Part shown: in pieces, positions 13,722-24,100 of the stretch
Layout of the letters: each line of letters begins with the position of its first letter
Position numbering within the stretch: the stretch's first letter is position 1
Source: Bacteroidota bacterium
GTDB taxonomy: Bacteria; Bacteroidota; Bacteroidia; Flavobacteriales_F; PHOS-HE28
Length of the DNA stretch: 34,170 bases
Reading direction: 5' to 3'
Assembly: GCA_014584605.1 (NCBI GenBank)
Contig: JACTMO010000076.1
Location: forward strand, 1 to 34,170
Position numbers and translations under genes: made by a program
Notes under the pieces: generated by a model
What the model saw: the letters and a program-made list of their open reading frames with translations, nothing else
Databases searched by the model: none
What the model was told of the DNA's origin: nothing

Positions 13722-14828
13722 TCACAGGCCGACGCGCTGGGCGAGGTACCGATGCACCTTGGCCACCCGTTCCACCTGGCCTTTGGCGGCGAAGCGCTCG
13801 TAGAAGCCCTCGTCGCGGAACTCCCGGGCCACCTCGCTCCAGGGCCCCAGTCGTTGGGCCCAGCGGCGTTCGCGGCCTTCGTCGGCCAGCCCGTCCGCCA
13901 AGGCCAGGTCGGCGCACACGCGCAGCATGGCCTTGAGGGTCACCGGCTTGGTCACGTGGTACTTGGGGTGGCCCCAGGCGTCGCCCCAGGCGCTGCGGGC
14001 CGCGCGCAGGAACTCCTGCACGGTACGGTAGCGCTTCTCCACGGTGCGGGCGTTGGCATCGACGGTCTCTCCGCGCTTGGTGCTGCGCACGATCCAGCGG
14101 TGCACCTCGTTGAAGAGCTCGGCCTGCATGATCCACTTCTCCTGCTTGCTGCGGTTGCCCAGGCGATTGATGCGGTAGCGCAGCGGGCTGTCGGGATCGG
14201 CGTAGAGCCGTTCGATCACCTTGGCGGCCAGCCGCTTGTCGGGCTTCTCCCAGCTCACCTTCTCGTAGAGATCGATCAGATGGCTCTTGTTGATGCGGGT
14301 GGGGGTGCTGTTGATGATCACGAACATCTCGGCGGCGAAGTCCTCGCTCTGCCCGTCGAACACCACACAGGGCACGTGGATGCTGCGCGCCTCCTCGGGA
14401 TGGCTGCGGAAGAAGAACTCCAGGGCGGCCAGGCGGTGCTGCCCGTCGATGATGAGGTACTTCTCCCGCGGTTCCTTGAGGTCGCCCACATGCTGGTATT
14501 GGCCCAAGGGGCTGAAGTCGAGCGTTTCGCTGGTGAACAGCAGCACGGTGCCCGGAATGGGGGGCTGGGTGACGGCGGTTTCGTAGAAGTTGCGGATGGC
14601 CTTCACCTTGGCCCTGCTCATGGTGCGCTGGAAGGCGGCGTCGCTGCGCTCGATCCGGCCGATGAAGGCGGCCACCTCATCGTCCTTGGCCCCCGGATCG
14701 GCGCCGATGCCGACCTCGCCCTCGGCGTAGTAGCGGCTGATGAAGCGCACCCGACGCAGAAGGTCCTCGGCCGGGTAGCTCACGAAGTAGAAACGGGCGT
14801 CCTTCTGGGGGATGCGGGTGGCGATCAT
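13722..14828 (-). CDS. DGQHR-domain protein (DndB-like)
   Basis: The 368-residue cytoplasmic protein carries the defining motif DGQHR at residues 128-132 (KYLIIDGQHRLAALEFF), followed by IPCVVF-like and VIINSTPTRINKSHLIDLYE segments. These are shared by the DGQHR family, which includes DndB, the regulator of DNA phosphorothioation. ATG 14828 fits the conserved start; an in-frame codon at 14843 would add five residues but overlaps a promoter-like box. No dndCDE, restriction or ParB-like gene lies nearby, so a role in phosphorothioation cannot be claimed. The motif resembles the ParB/Srx nucleotide-binding box (GxxR/H), so nucleotide binding is plausible. It could be a stray defence gene or an orphan regulator. 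It faces away from the T9SS operon and ends head-on against the DUF6134-like gene. Confidence 0.8.
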   Translation of the reverse strand: MIATRIPQKDARFYFVSYPAEDLLRRVRFISRYYAEGEVGIGADPGAKDDEVAAFIGRIERSDAAFQRTMSRAKVKAIRNFYETAVTQPPIPGTVLLFTSETLDFSPLGQYQHVGDLKEPREKYLIIDGQHRLAALEFFFRSHPEEARSIHVPCVVFDGQSEDFAAEMFVIINSTPTRINKSHLIDLYEKVSWEKPDKRLAAKVIERLYADPDSPLRYRINRLGNRSKQEKWIMQAELFNEVHRWIVRSTKRGETVDANARTVEKRYRTVQEFLRAARSAWGDAWGHPKYHVTKPVTLKAMLRVCADLALADGLADEGRERRWAQRLGPWSEVAREFRDEGFYERFAAKGQVERVAKVHRYLAQRVGL

Positions 14829-14832
14829 ACCC

Positions 14833-14840
14833 CGAAGATA
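14833..14840 (-). promoter_or_regulatory. Candidate -7 box, four bases before the DGQHR gene start
   Basis: On the minus strand TATCTTCG (14840 down to 14833) fits TAnnTTTG with one change. It is separated from ATG 14828 by only four bases (GGGT), the same spacing as at 13131. This implies a leaderless or nearly leaderless transcript. Confidence 0.4.
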
Positions 14841-14899
14841 CACGGCGGCGGCTTCCCGGGGAAAGGCCCCACAGGCCGCGGCTTGCGCGGAACGAGGAC

Positions 14900-14922
14900 G
14901 GGCCCCTGCATCGCAGAGGCCC
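14900..14922 (-). terminator. Hairpin after the OmpA-family gene, probable terminator
   Basis: GGGCC (14900-14904) pairs with GGCCC (14918-14922) and CTGC (14906-14909) with GCAG (14913-14916), with one C/A mismatch and a three-base loop. It lies 27 bases past the stop of the T9SS operon. The T tract is poor, so end-forming strength is uncertain. Confidence 0.5.
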
Positions 14923-14948
14923 GCCGCTCTTCCAACTACCCCCCTACC

Positions 14949-17144
14949 CTATTTCGACAGGACCTTGAACTCGGTGCGCCGGTTGCGCTGATGCTGGTCC
15001 TCGCTGCATTGTTCGCACACACACTTCTCGCTGGGCGCCGTCTCGCCGTACCCCTTGCTGGTCACGCGGTCCTTGGCGATGCCCGCGCGGATGATATGGT
15101 CCACGGCGCTCTTGGCCCGTTTCTGCGAAAGGCTGAGGTTGTACGCATCCTTGCCCCGGCAGTCGGTGTGGCTGCTGAGCTCGATCTTCACCGTGGGGTT
15201 GTCGTTGAGGGTCTGCACCAGCTTGTCCAGCTCCAGGGCGGCGTCCGGCCGGATGTTCCACTTGTTGTAGTCGTAGTAGATGTTGTCCAGGCGTACCACC
15301 TGGTCGATCTTCAGCGGGAAGAGGCGGAAATCGGTGTGGATCACGGCGCTGGGCTTGCCCTTGGTGCTTATGCGTGCGCTCTGCTTGAAGAAATCGACCT
15401 TTTCCACGCGCAGGCGGTAGTCGCTTTCGGGCTTCAGGGCGAAGGCGTACTTGCCCGTGGCGTCGGTGATGCGCTCCTCCAGCACCTGGTCGTTGCCGTC
15501 CAGCAGGGTCACCCGTGCACCTTCCAGCGGGGCTTCGGTCTCGCCGTGCAGCACCAGACCTTCGGCGGCGTAGTCGTACTTGGTCATCTCCACGGTGATG
15601 TCCTCCAACGGGTCGCTGTCGGTCATCACGGTCACCTCCTGCTGGAAGTAGCCGTTCTTGTTGGCCACGATGACGTACTTGCTGCGGTACTCGGCGTCGA
15701 TCTTGAACCTGCCACCGGGCTCGGTCTCCAGCTGGAAGCGCTTGACGTGCTCGTTCCTTTCGTCCTTCAGCAGGATGGTGGCCCCCTCGATGGGTTCGCG
15801 GGTGGCCTTGTCGATGACGATGCCGGCGAGGTACATCATGGGCGGGCGCACGGTGCATCCGTAGATGTCGTCGCTGCCCTTGCCGCCGGGGCGGTCGCTG
15901 ACGAAGAAGCCGGTGCTGTCGTCGGCCAGCAGGAGCAGGCCGAAGTCGTTGTACCGCGAGTTCATCGGCGCCTTGAGGTTGAAGACGGTGCCGGGCCCGC
16001 CGGGCAGCAGCTTCACGCGGAAGAGGTCGAGGCCGCCCAGGCCGGGGTGGCCGGTGCTGGCGAAGTAGAAGGTGCTGTCGCGGCCGATGTAGGGGTACAT
16101 CTCATTGCCCGGGGTGTTCACCTTGGGCCCCATGTTCTGGGGCGCGCCCCAGTTGTTGCCCAGGTTGTCGCAGTACCAGATGTCGGTGCCACCCTGCCCG
16201 CCGGGCATGTCGCTCACGAAGTACATGCGCCGACCGTCGTGGCTCACGCAGGGGTGGCCGGTGCTGTACTGCGGGTTGTTGTGGTCGAAGGGGATCAGGT
16301 TGCCCCACTCCTGGTTGCCGAACTCCCCGGTGGTGATGTCGCTGAAGAAGATGCCGAGCTTGAGCTCGCCGTCGTCGGCCAGGTCCTTGGTGCCGTAGAA
16401 GAAGTTGTTGCGGGTGAAATAGAGGCGGTCGGCCAGGGAGTCGAAGCTGGCCGTGCCGTCGTGGAAGCGGCTGTTGACGTCCTTGCGCATCACCATGGGC
16501 TCCTCGGCGGTCTGGCCCTTGAGCAGGGCGCTGTACAGGTTGAGATAAGGTTGCTCGTCCCAGTTGTAGGCGGCCCTGCCCCCAGCGCCCTCACCGCGTG
16601 CACTGCTGAAGATCAGCAGCTCGTCCAGGACGGTGAGGCCCAGATCGGCCTGCGGGCTGTTGATGGGCACCGTGCGGATGCTGGCGCTGCTGCTGTCGCG
16701 GTTGAGGCGGTCGAAGAGGTCGGGATGCTTGACATAGACCTGGGCGCGGGGGTTGTCGGGGTTCTGCTCCAGGGAGCGGGCATAGAGCTGGTTGGCCTCG
16801 GTGTACTTGCCGTTGGCGCGCAGCACTTCGGCATGGTCGAAGAGGTCCTGGGCACTGGGGGTACCGGCGGTGAGCCTGGCATAGGTGGCCTCGGCCATGT
16901 CCAGGCGACCCATGCGCTTGTAGGCCATGGCCAGGCGGCGCAGGGCGGTGGCGTCGGCCTTGCCCTTGTCGGCCATGCCCTGGTACATCCTGGCCATGGT
17001 CGGATAGTCGAACTGCTCGGCGTAGTGGTTCGCCACGCGCTCCTTGAGCTTCTGGGCGGCGGCGGCCAGCGGCAGCACGGCCAGGAGCAGCAGGCCGAAG
17101 GTGCGTGCGGTGGTGCGGTTCATCGTTCGGTGGGTCTGCGTCAT
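14949..17144 (-). CDS. OmpA-family peptidoglycan-binding protein with TPR, PD40-like and CarboxypepD_reg-like regions
   Basis: The 731-residue protein has a signal peptide (MNRTTARTFGLLLLAVLPLA, from ATG 17123; ATG 17144 is given because it lies three bases after the upstream stop). TPR-like helices come next (about 35-140), then a PD40/WD40-like propeller (about 165-430; repeated FVSDMPGGQGGTDIWYCD and FFVSDRPGGKGSDDIYG motifs), and carboxypeptidase-regulatory-like beta domains (about 435-600; LAGIVIDKATREPIEGA). The OmpA C-terminal domain (about 615-731) has VKIELSSHTDCRGKDAYNLSLSQKRA, the peptidoglycan-binding site with Asp and Arg in place. This is the standard architecture of the OmpA/SprE-like partner that follows PorP/SprF genes in Bacteroidota. 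It should tether the surface complex to the cell wall. It is the last gene of a three-gene operon. Confidence 0.92.
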   Translation of the reverse strand: MTQTHRTMNRTTARTFGLLLLAVLPLAAAAQKLKERVANHYAEQFDYPTMARMYQGMADKGKADATALRRLAMAYKRMGRLDMAEATYARLTAGTPSAQDLFDHAEVLRANGKYTEANQLYARSLEQNPDNPRAQVYVKHPDLFDRLNRDSSSASIRTVPINSPQADLGLTVLDELLIFSSARGEGAGGRAAYNWDEQPYLNLYSALLKGQTAEEPMVMRKDVNSRFHDGTASFDSLADRLYFTRNNFFYGTKDLADDGELKLGIFFSDITTGEFGNQEWGNLIPFDHNNPQYSTGHPCVSHDGRRMYFVSDMPGGQGGTDIWYCDNLGNNWGAPQNMGPKVNTPGNEMYPYIGRDSTFYFASTGHPGLGGLDLFRVKLLPGGPGTVFNLKAPMNSRYNDFGLLLLADDSTGFFVSDRPGGKGSDDIYGCTVRPPMMYLAGIVIDKATREPIEGATILLKDERNEHVKRFQLETEPGGRFKIDAEYRSKYVIVANKNGYFQQEVTVMTDSDPLEDITVEMTKYDYAAEGLVLHGETEAPLEGARVTLLDGNDQVLEERITDATGKYAFALKPESDYRLRVEKVDFFKQSARISTKGKPSAVIHTDFRLFPLKIDQVVRLDNIYYDYNKWNIRPDAALELDKLVQTLNDNPTVKIELSSHTDCRGKDAYNLSLSQKRAKSAVDHIIRAGIAKDRVTSKGYGETAPSEKCVCEQCSEDQHQRNRRTEFKVLSK

Positions 17145-17147
17145 GGC

Positions 17148-18092
17148 TCAGAAGTAGCGCGGTGAGCGGATGCCCTTCAGGCGTTTGCCGAAGTCGAAGC
17201 CGAGCATCACTTCGTGGCTGCCCCCGCTGTAGTTGCGCAGGGGGCTCAGCGGGTAGTCGTAGGCATAGCCGGCACAGATGCCGTCGGTGAAGTAGTACTG
17301 GGCCAGGGCGCCCACGGCATCCTCGTGGCGGTACATGGCACCCAGCCAGAACTTCTCGAAGAAGAGGAAGTTGGCGCTGAGGTCAAAGCTCACCGGAGCA
17401 CCCTGCACGGCCTTCACCAGGAAGGTGGGCTTGAACTTGTGGTACAGGCCCATGTTGAACACGTAGCCGCCCGTGAGGAAGTAGTGGGGTCGCTGACCCT
17501 GCTGCCAGGCCGTTCCCGTGGTGTCGATGGGGGCGTCCTTGAAGAACTCGGTCCGCAGGAGCTTGGGGGTGCTCAGGCCCAGGTAGAAGCGGTTGCCGTA
17601 GTACATCACCCCGAAGCCGAACTGCGGGTCGAGCTTGGTGTTCACGTTCTGCTGGAACACCTGGTCGCCGCTTTGCAGGGGGTTCAGCTCACCAAAACGG
17701 CCCTGCACCAGCGTCATGCCGCCTTTGAGGCCGAAGGCCAGCTTGCGTTCGTTGGCGAAGTGGATGCGGTAGGCCGCATCGATCATGAAGCCGTACTGGC
17801 TCACGGGTCCATGCTCATCGCGCATGATGGTGCCGCCCAGGCCCACGGTCTCGCGGGCCAGCGGGGCATGCACCGTGAGGGTCTGCGTGCTCGGCGCCCC
17901 CTCGAAGCCCACCCACTGGTGGCGGGTGAGGGCCTTGATGCTCACGCGCTCGGCGCCGCCGGCAAAGGCCGGGTTGATGGCCAGCAGGTTGAACATGTAC
18001 TGCGTGAACTGCGGGTCCTGCTGTGCGGCCGCCGGTGCCACGAGCACAAGGGCCAGGAACAGGGCTTTCCAACGGGAGGCCATGGTCGCCAT
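17148..18092 (-). CDS. PorP/SprF-family type IX secretion outer-membrane protein
   Basis: ATG 18092 gives 314 residues with the signal MATMASRWKALFLALVLVAP then AAAQ. The frame is open to 18146, but the extra residues (Arg/Pro-rich) do not fit a signal n-region. The mature start, QQDPQFTQYMFNLLAINPAFAG, is the hallmark of the PorP/SprF family, followed by the usual barrel strands and a C-terminal GSHEVMLGFDFGKRLKGIRSPRYF. In Flavobacterium johnsoniae SprF is needed to bring SprB to the surface. Members placed next to type B cargo genes probably act as cargo-specific surface anchors or export partners. Here it sits directly after the giant cargo gene, 56 bases from its stop, and three bases before the OmpA-family gene. 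Confidence 0.93.
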   Translation of the reverse strand: MATMASRWKALFLALVLVAPAAAQQDPQFTQYMFNLLAINPAFAGGAERVSIKALTRHQWVGFEGAPSTQTLTVHAPLARETVGLGGTIMRDEHGPVSQYGFMIDAAYRIHFANERKLAFGLKGGMTLVQGRFGELNPLQSGDQVFQQNVNTKLDPQFGFGVMYYGNRFYLGLSTPKLLRTEFFKDAPIDTTGTAWQQGQRPHYFLTGGYVFNMGLYHKFKPTFLVKAVQGAPVSFDLSANFLFFEKFWLGAMYRHEDAVGALAQYYFTDGICAGYAYDYPLSPLRNYSGGSHEVMLGFDFGKRLKGIRSPRYF

Positions 18093-18148
18093 GGTATGAA
18101 CGCCGGAGGGCGCGGTGTTGCGGGGATGGTTCCTCGGGATGCGCATGG

Positions 18149-21100
18149 TCAGCGGCGGATGTAGATGTAACCGGTGAAGGGTTCCTCACCGTTGCCCAGG
18201 TCCAGAATGAAGTAGTAGGTGCTCTCGGGCAGCTCCTCGCCCCAGTTGAGGCTGTTCTCGCTGCGGCCGTCCCAATCGTTGGTGTAAGGCGAACGGTCCA
18301 ACACCTTGGCGCCCCAGCGGTTGAACACCTGCAGGCTGTTGTCCGGGTAGCTCTCCAGGTTGTGGACCACGTAAGTGTCGTTCACGCCGTCGCCGTTGGG
18401 GCTGAAGGCGTCGGGCACGATCACCGTCAGGCAGTCCTTCAGGCGCACCAGCACCGAGTCCATGGTGGTGCCGCACACCCCGTTGCTCACCGTCCAGACG
18501 AACCAGGTGTTGCCCAGCGCCAGGTCTTCCACGAAGCAGGCCGGGTCGCCCGGGTCGCTGAGGGTGGCCGTGCCGCCCGCGATGGACCAGACCCCGGTGG
18601 CCAGGTCGTCGAACACGGGCTCGGCATCGAGCGCGGTGCCGCTGAACAGGTGCTGGCAGAACTCCTGGTCATCGCCCGCATCGGCCGGGGCCAGCGCACT
18701 GTCGTACACGAAGAAGCTCATCTGGTCGCTGGTGGTGCCGCAAGCGCCGTTGTCGATGGTCCACTCGAAGACCGTCTCACCCAGGCCCAGGTCGGTCACC
18801 GCGGTGAAGGGACTGGTGGGATCGGCCAAGGTGCCGGTGCCGGTGATCAAGGTCCAGAGACCAACGGCCGGGGGAATGGGTGAGCTGGCGAACATGGTGG
18901 TGCTGGGTGCGGGTGAACAGAAGCTCTGGTCGTCGCCGGCAAGTGCGGCGGCGGCGGTGTGATCGAAGACCTGGATCACCACGGTGTCGGTGGTGAGACC
19001 CGGTGTGCAGGGCCCGTTGTCGATGGTCCACAGCAGCACGGTGGTGCCCGGGGTGAGCCCGATGATGGTGCTGGTGGGGCTGGCCGGGTCGGTCACCGTG
19101 CCGCTGCCGCCCAGCACCGTCCAGGTACCGGTGGCCGGGAAGATGAGGGCGTTGCCGGCCAGTGTGGTGCTGCTGGTGGGCGTGCACAGCTCCTGGTCGG
19201 GACCGGCGTCCGCCGCATCCTGGCCCGCATCGAACACGCTGATGCTGACCTGGTCGGTGGTGGTACCGTTGGGGCAGGGCCCGTTGCTCACGGTCCATTC
19301 GAACACGCTCACGCCCACCTGCAGGTCGGTGATGGTGGTGGTGGGGCTGGCCGGGTCGGTGATGGTGCCCGTGCCGCTCACCAGGGTCCACAGGCCGGTG
19401 GCCGGGTAGGTGGGCGGGATGGCGGCCATGGTCACCGTGTTGGGGAAGGTGGGGATGCAGATCTCCTGGTCGGGACCGGCGTCCGCAACGGCGGAGTTCA
19501 GATCGAAGAGCGTCACCTGCATGGTGTCGGTGGTCACCGCATTGGGGCAGGGCCCGTTGTCGATGGTCCACACGAACACGTTGTCACCGATGCTCAGGTT
19601 GAAGACCGCGGTGTTGGGGTCGCTCGCATCGGCCAGGGTTCCGCCACCCTGCAGCACCGTCCACTGGCCCGTGGCCGGGAAGATGGGGTCGTTGGCCGTG
19701 AGCACCGTGCCGGTGGTGGGCGTGCACAGTTCCTGGTCGGGACCGGTCTGCGCGGGCGGCTGGTTCTCGTCGAAGATGAAGATGCTCACCGTGTCGGTGC
19801 TCGGCGGCCCGAAGCCGCATTGGCCGTTGTAGATCTGCCACACGAACACGTTCTCGCCGACGGCCAGGTCGGTGATCATGCTGAAGGGGTTGTGCATCTC
19901 CACGATGGTGCCGGACCCGCTCACCAGGCTCCAGGTGCCTTCACCCGGGAACGCGGGGATGTTGCCCTGCATCATGGTGTTCACCTGCGGGGTGCACAGC
20001 TCCTGGTCGTCTCCGGCATCGGCCGTGGGCGCCGTGGGGTCGTACACGAAGACCTGCATCGTGTCGCTCATGATGCCGTTGGGCGGGCAGGGACCGTTGT
20101 CCAGGGTCCAGACCAGGGTGGTGATGCCCACGGCGAGGTCGGTGACCGCCGAAGTGGGGTTCGCCGGGTCCACGACGGTGCCCGAGCCGCCGATGATGGT
20201 CCAGCTGCCCGTGGCCGGGGCCTGCGGGGGCGCGGCGGCCATGGTGGTGCTGGTCAGGGGCAGGCACACCTCCTGGTCGGGACCCGCATCGGCGGCGCTG
20301 GTGCTGTCGTCATACAGGATCACCGTCACGTCGTCGAAAGTGATGGGGTTGGCACAGGGGCCGTTGTCCACCGTCCAGCGGAAGGTGTTGACACCGATGC
20401 TCAGGGTGCTCACCAGCGTACCGGGGTCGCTGGCATCGGCGAACACGCCCGTGCCGGCGATCACCGTCCAGGTGCCCGTGGCGGGGAAGATGGGCGTGTT
20501 GCCCGCCAGGAAGGTGCTGTCGGTGGGCACGCACAGCTCCTGGTCCACGCCCGCGTCGGCCGCCGGGCTGTTCGGGTCGAACACGAAGATGCTCACCAGG
20601 TCGTCGCTGATGCCGCAGACACTGTTGTCGATGGTCCACTGGAAGATGTTCTCACCCACGGTGAGCCCGGTGACCTCCGTCAGCGGATCGTTCGCATCGG
20701 TGAACACGCCGGTGCCCTGCACCACGGTCCAGGTGCCGATGGCCACGCCCACGGCGGCGTTGCCCTGCAGCAGGGTGGTGCTGGTGGGTGCGCAGAGCTC
20801 CTGGTCGGGGCCTGCATCGGCCGGCGGCGCATTCTCGTCGAAGAGGTCGATCACCATGTTGTCGGTGGTGAGGCCGTTGGCACAGGGGCCGTTGCTCACC
20901 GTCCAGGCGAACTCGTTCTGGCCGATGCCCAGGCCGGTGACGGTGGTGTTGGGGTCGCTGGGGTCGGTGATGGTGCCCTGGCCGCTCACCAGCGTCCACT
21001 GGCCCGTGGCCGGGAAGGTCACCGGGCTGCCGCTCAAGGTGGCGCTGGTGATGGGCGTGCACCGTTCCTGGTCGGGGCCCGCGTTGGCATCGGGGTTGGT

Positions 21101-24100
21101 GCTGTCGTAAATGAACACGCTCATCGCATCGCTGGTCACCGGGTTGGCGCAGGGGCCGTTGGTCACCGTCCACAGGAAGACGCTCTCGCCCACCGTCAGG
21201 CCCGTCACCGCCGTGTTGGGGTCGGTGGGGTCCACGATGGTGCCGCTGCCGCTCACCAGGGTCCACTGGCCGGTGGCCGGGTAGGTCACCGGGCTACCGG
21301 CCAGGTTGGTGGTGGTGTCGGGCGTGCAGTGCTGCTGATCGGGGCCGGCATCGGCCACGGGGTTGTTCTCGTCATAGAGGAAGATGCTGAGCGTATCGCT
21401 CGTCAGCCCGTTGGCGCAGGGGCCGTTGTCCACGGTCCAAACCAGCACGTTCTGCCCCACCAACAGCCCGCTCACGGTGGTGGCCGGGTCGTTGGCATCG
21501 GCGAAGCTGCCGCCACCGGCGAGCACCGTCCATGTGCCCACGCTTGGGAAGATCGCGGGGCTGCCGGCGAGCGTGGCGCTGGTGGTGGGTGTGCACAGGT
21601 CCTGATCGGGGCCCGCATCGGCGCTGGCGCTCTGCGGATCGAAGACCTGGATGCTCACCTGATCGGTGGTGATGCCGCTGGTGCAGGGGCCGTTGTCCAC
21701 GGTCCACGCCAGCACGGTCTCGCCCACCCCGAGGTCGGTGACCACACTGTTCGGGTCGGCGGGGTTCACGATGGTGGCACTGCCGCTCACCACCGTCCAG
21801 AGGCCGGTGGCCGGGAAGGTCACCGGGCTGCCCGCCAGGGTCACCGTATTGTCCGGCGCGCACAGCTCCTGGTCAGGACCGGCGTCGGCCACCGGGTTGG
21901 CATCGTCGAACACGAAGAGGCTCACCAGGTCGCTGGTGCCGGCGTTCGCACAGGGACCGTTGTCCACCGTCCATTGCAGCACGGTCTCCCCGACGCCCAG
22001 ACCGGACACCAGGCTGCCCGGGTCGTTGGGGACGGCGATGAGGGCGCTGCCGCTCACCACCGTCCAGGTGCCGACGGCCGGGAAGATCGGCGTGTTGCCC
22101 GCAAGGGTGGTGCTGCTGGTCGGTGTGCACAGCGCCTGATCGGGGCCGGCATCGGCATTGGCGTTGCTGGCATCGAAGAGGAACACGCTCACCGTGTCCG
22201 AGGTGATGGCGCCATTGCACGGACCGTTGCTCACGGTCCACACCAGCACGTTCTCACCCACGCCCAGGCCACTGACCACGGCGTTCGGCATGCCCGGATC
22301 GTTGATGGTGCCGCTTCCGGCGATGAGGGTCCAGCTCCCCGTGGCCGGAAAGGTCAGGGTGCTGCCCGCCATGGTGGCGTTCACGTTCGGCGTGCACAGC
22401 TCCTGGTCAGGGCCCGCATCGGCCACCGGGTTGTTCTGGTCGAAGACGAAGAGGCTGACCTCGTCGAAGGTGATCGGGTTGGAGCAGGGACCGTTGCTCA
22501 CCGTCCAGCGGAACACGTTCTCCCCGACCGGCAGGCCGGTGATGGCCGTGGTGGGGCTGCCGGGCGTGACGATGGTGCCTCCACCGCTCACCAGGGTCCA
22601 GGTGCCGGTGGCGGGGCTGGTGAGCGGGCTGCCGGACATGGTGGTGCTGGTGTTCGGTGTGCACAGCTCCTGATCGGGCCCGGCATCGGCGGGCGGATGG
22701 TTCGCGTCGAACACCAGGATGCTCACCTGGTCGCTGGTATTGCCGTTCAGGCAGGGACCGTTGTCCACCGACCATTGGAAGGTGTTGATGCCGATCGCCA
22801 GGCCGTCCACCGTGGTGTTGGGATCGGTGGGGTCGGCCAGGATGCCGCTGCCGGAGACCAGGGTCCACAGGCCGGTGGCGGGGGCCAGCAGCTCGCTTCC
22901 ATCGAGCACGGCCGCATCGTCCGGCGTGCAATACTGTTGGTCGGGCCCGGCGTTGGCGATGGGGTTGTTGTTGTCGTACACCACCACGCGCAGGGTGTCC
23001 ACGGTGATCCCGTTGGCGCAGGGACCGTTGCTCACCGTCCAGGTGTACAGGTTGGTGCCGACCGAGTAGCCGCTGAGGTTGGTGAAGGGGGCGTTCTGAT
23101 CGGCGAAGGTGCCGCTGCCGCTCACCACGGCCCAGGTACCGGTGGCCGGGAAGGTCACCGGGCTTCCGTTCACCACGGTGAGGGTGGTGAGGATGCAGAG
23201 CTCCTGGTCGGGGCCTGCATCGGCCACCGCGTTGTTCTGGTCGAAGACGAAGAGGCTGACCTCATCGAAGCTCGGCGTGCCGCACACGCCGTTGTCCACC
23301 GTCCACCGCAGGACGGTCTCGCCCACGCCGAGGCCGGTCACCAGGGAGGCCGGGTCGTTGGGGTCCGCGATGTTCGCGCTGCCGCTCACCACGGTCCAGG
23401 TGCCGATGGCGGGGAAGGTCACCGGACCGCCTGCCAGCGAAGTGCTGCTGGCGGGCGTGCACAGCTCCTGATCGGGACCTGCATCCGCCGCCGCGTTTCC
23501 GCCATCGAAGACGGTGATGCTCACCTGGTCACTGGTGATGCCGTTCGCACAGGGGCCGTTGTCGATGGTCCACTGGAACACGTTCACCCCGACACCAAGG
23601 CCGTTCACCACGGTCAGCGGGTCGTTCGGGTTCAGGATGTTGCCGCTGCCGCTCACCAGGGTCCAGGTGCCCGTGGCGGGGAAGGTCACCGCGTTGCCGG
23701 CAAGCGTCACCTGGTTGGGTACATTGGGGATGCAGATGCTCTGGTCGGGGCCCGCGGTCGCGTTGGCCTGTGTTGCGTCGAACACCGTCACCGTCATCAC
23801 ATCCGTGCTCACTCCGCAGGCACCGTTGTCGATGTTCCACTGCAGCACGTTGGTGCCCACGCTCAGGCCGGTGACCTGGGTGGTGGCGCTCGTGGGATCG
23901 GCGAAGGTGGCCGTGCCCTGCAGCACGGTCCAGCTCCCTGTGGCCAGGCCCGTGGGCGTGTTGCCGGCCATGGTGATGGTCGTGGTGGTGCTGCAGATCG
24001 TCTGATCGGGACCTGCGTCAGCAGGTTGGGCGTTGCCGTTGAACAGGTTGATCGTCACCTGGTCGTTGGTGATGGGGTTCGCGCAGTTGCCGTTGCTTAC

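Noticed and set aside
13752-17165. A + strand open frame of about 1137 codons across the DGQHR and OmpA-family genes
   Set aside because: It crosses two convincing minus-strand genes and their intergenic gap, and its translation is compositionally biased with no family features.
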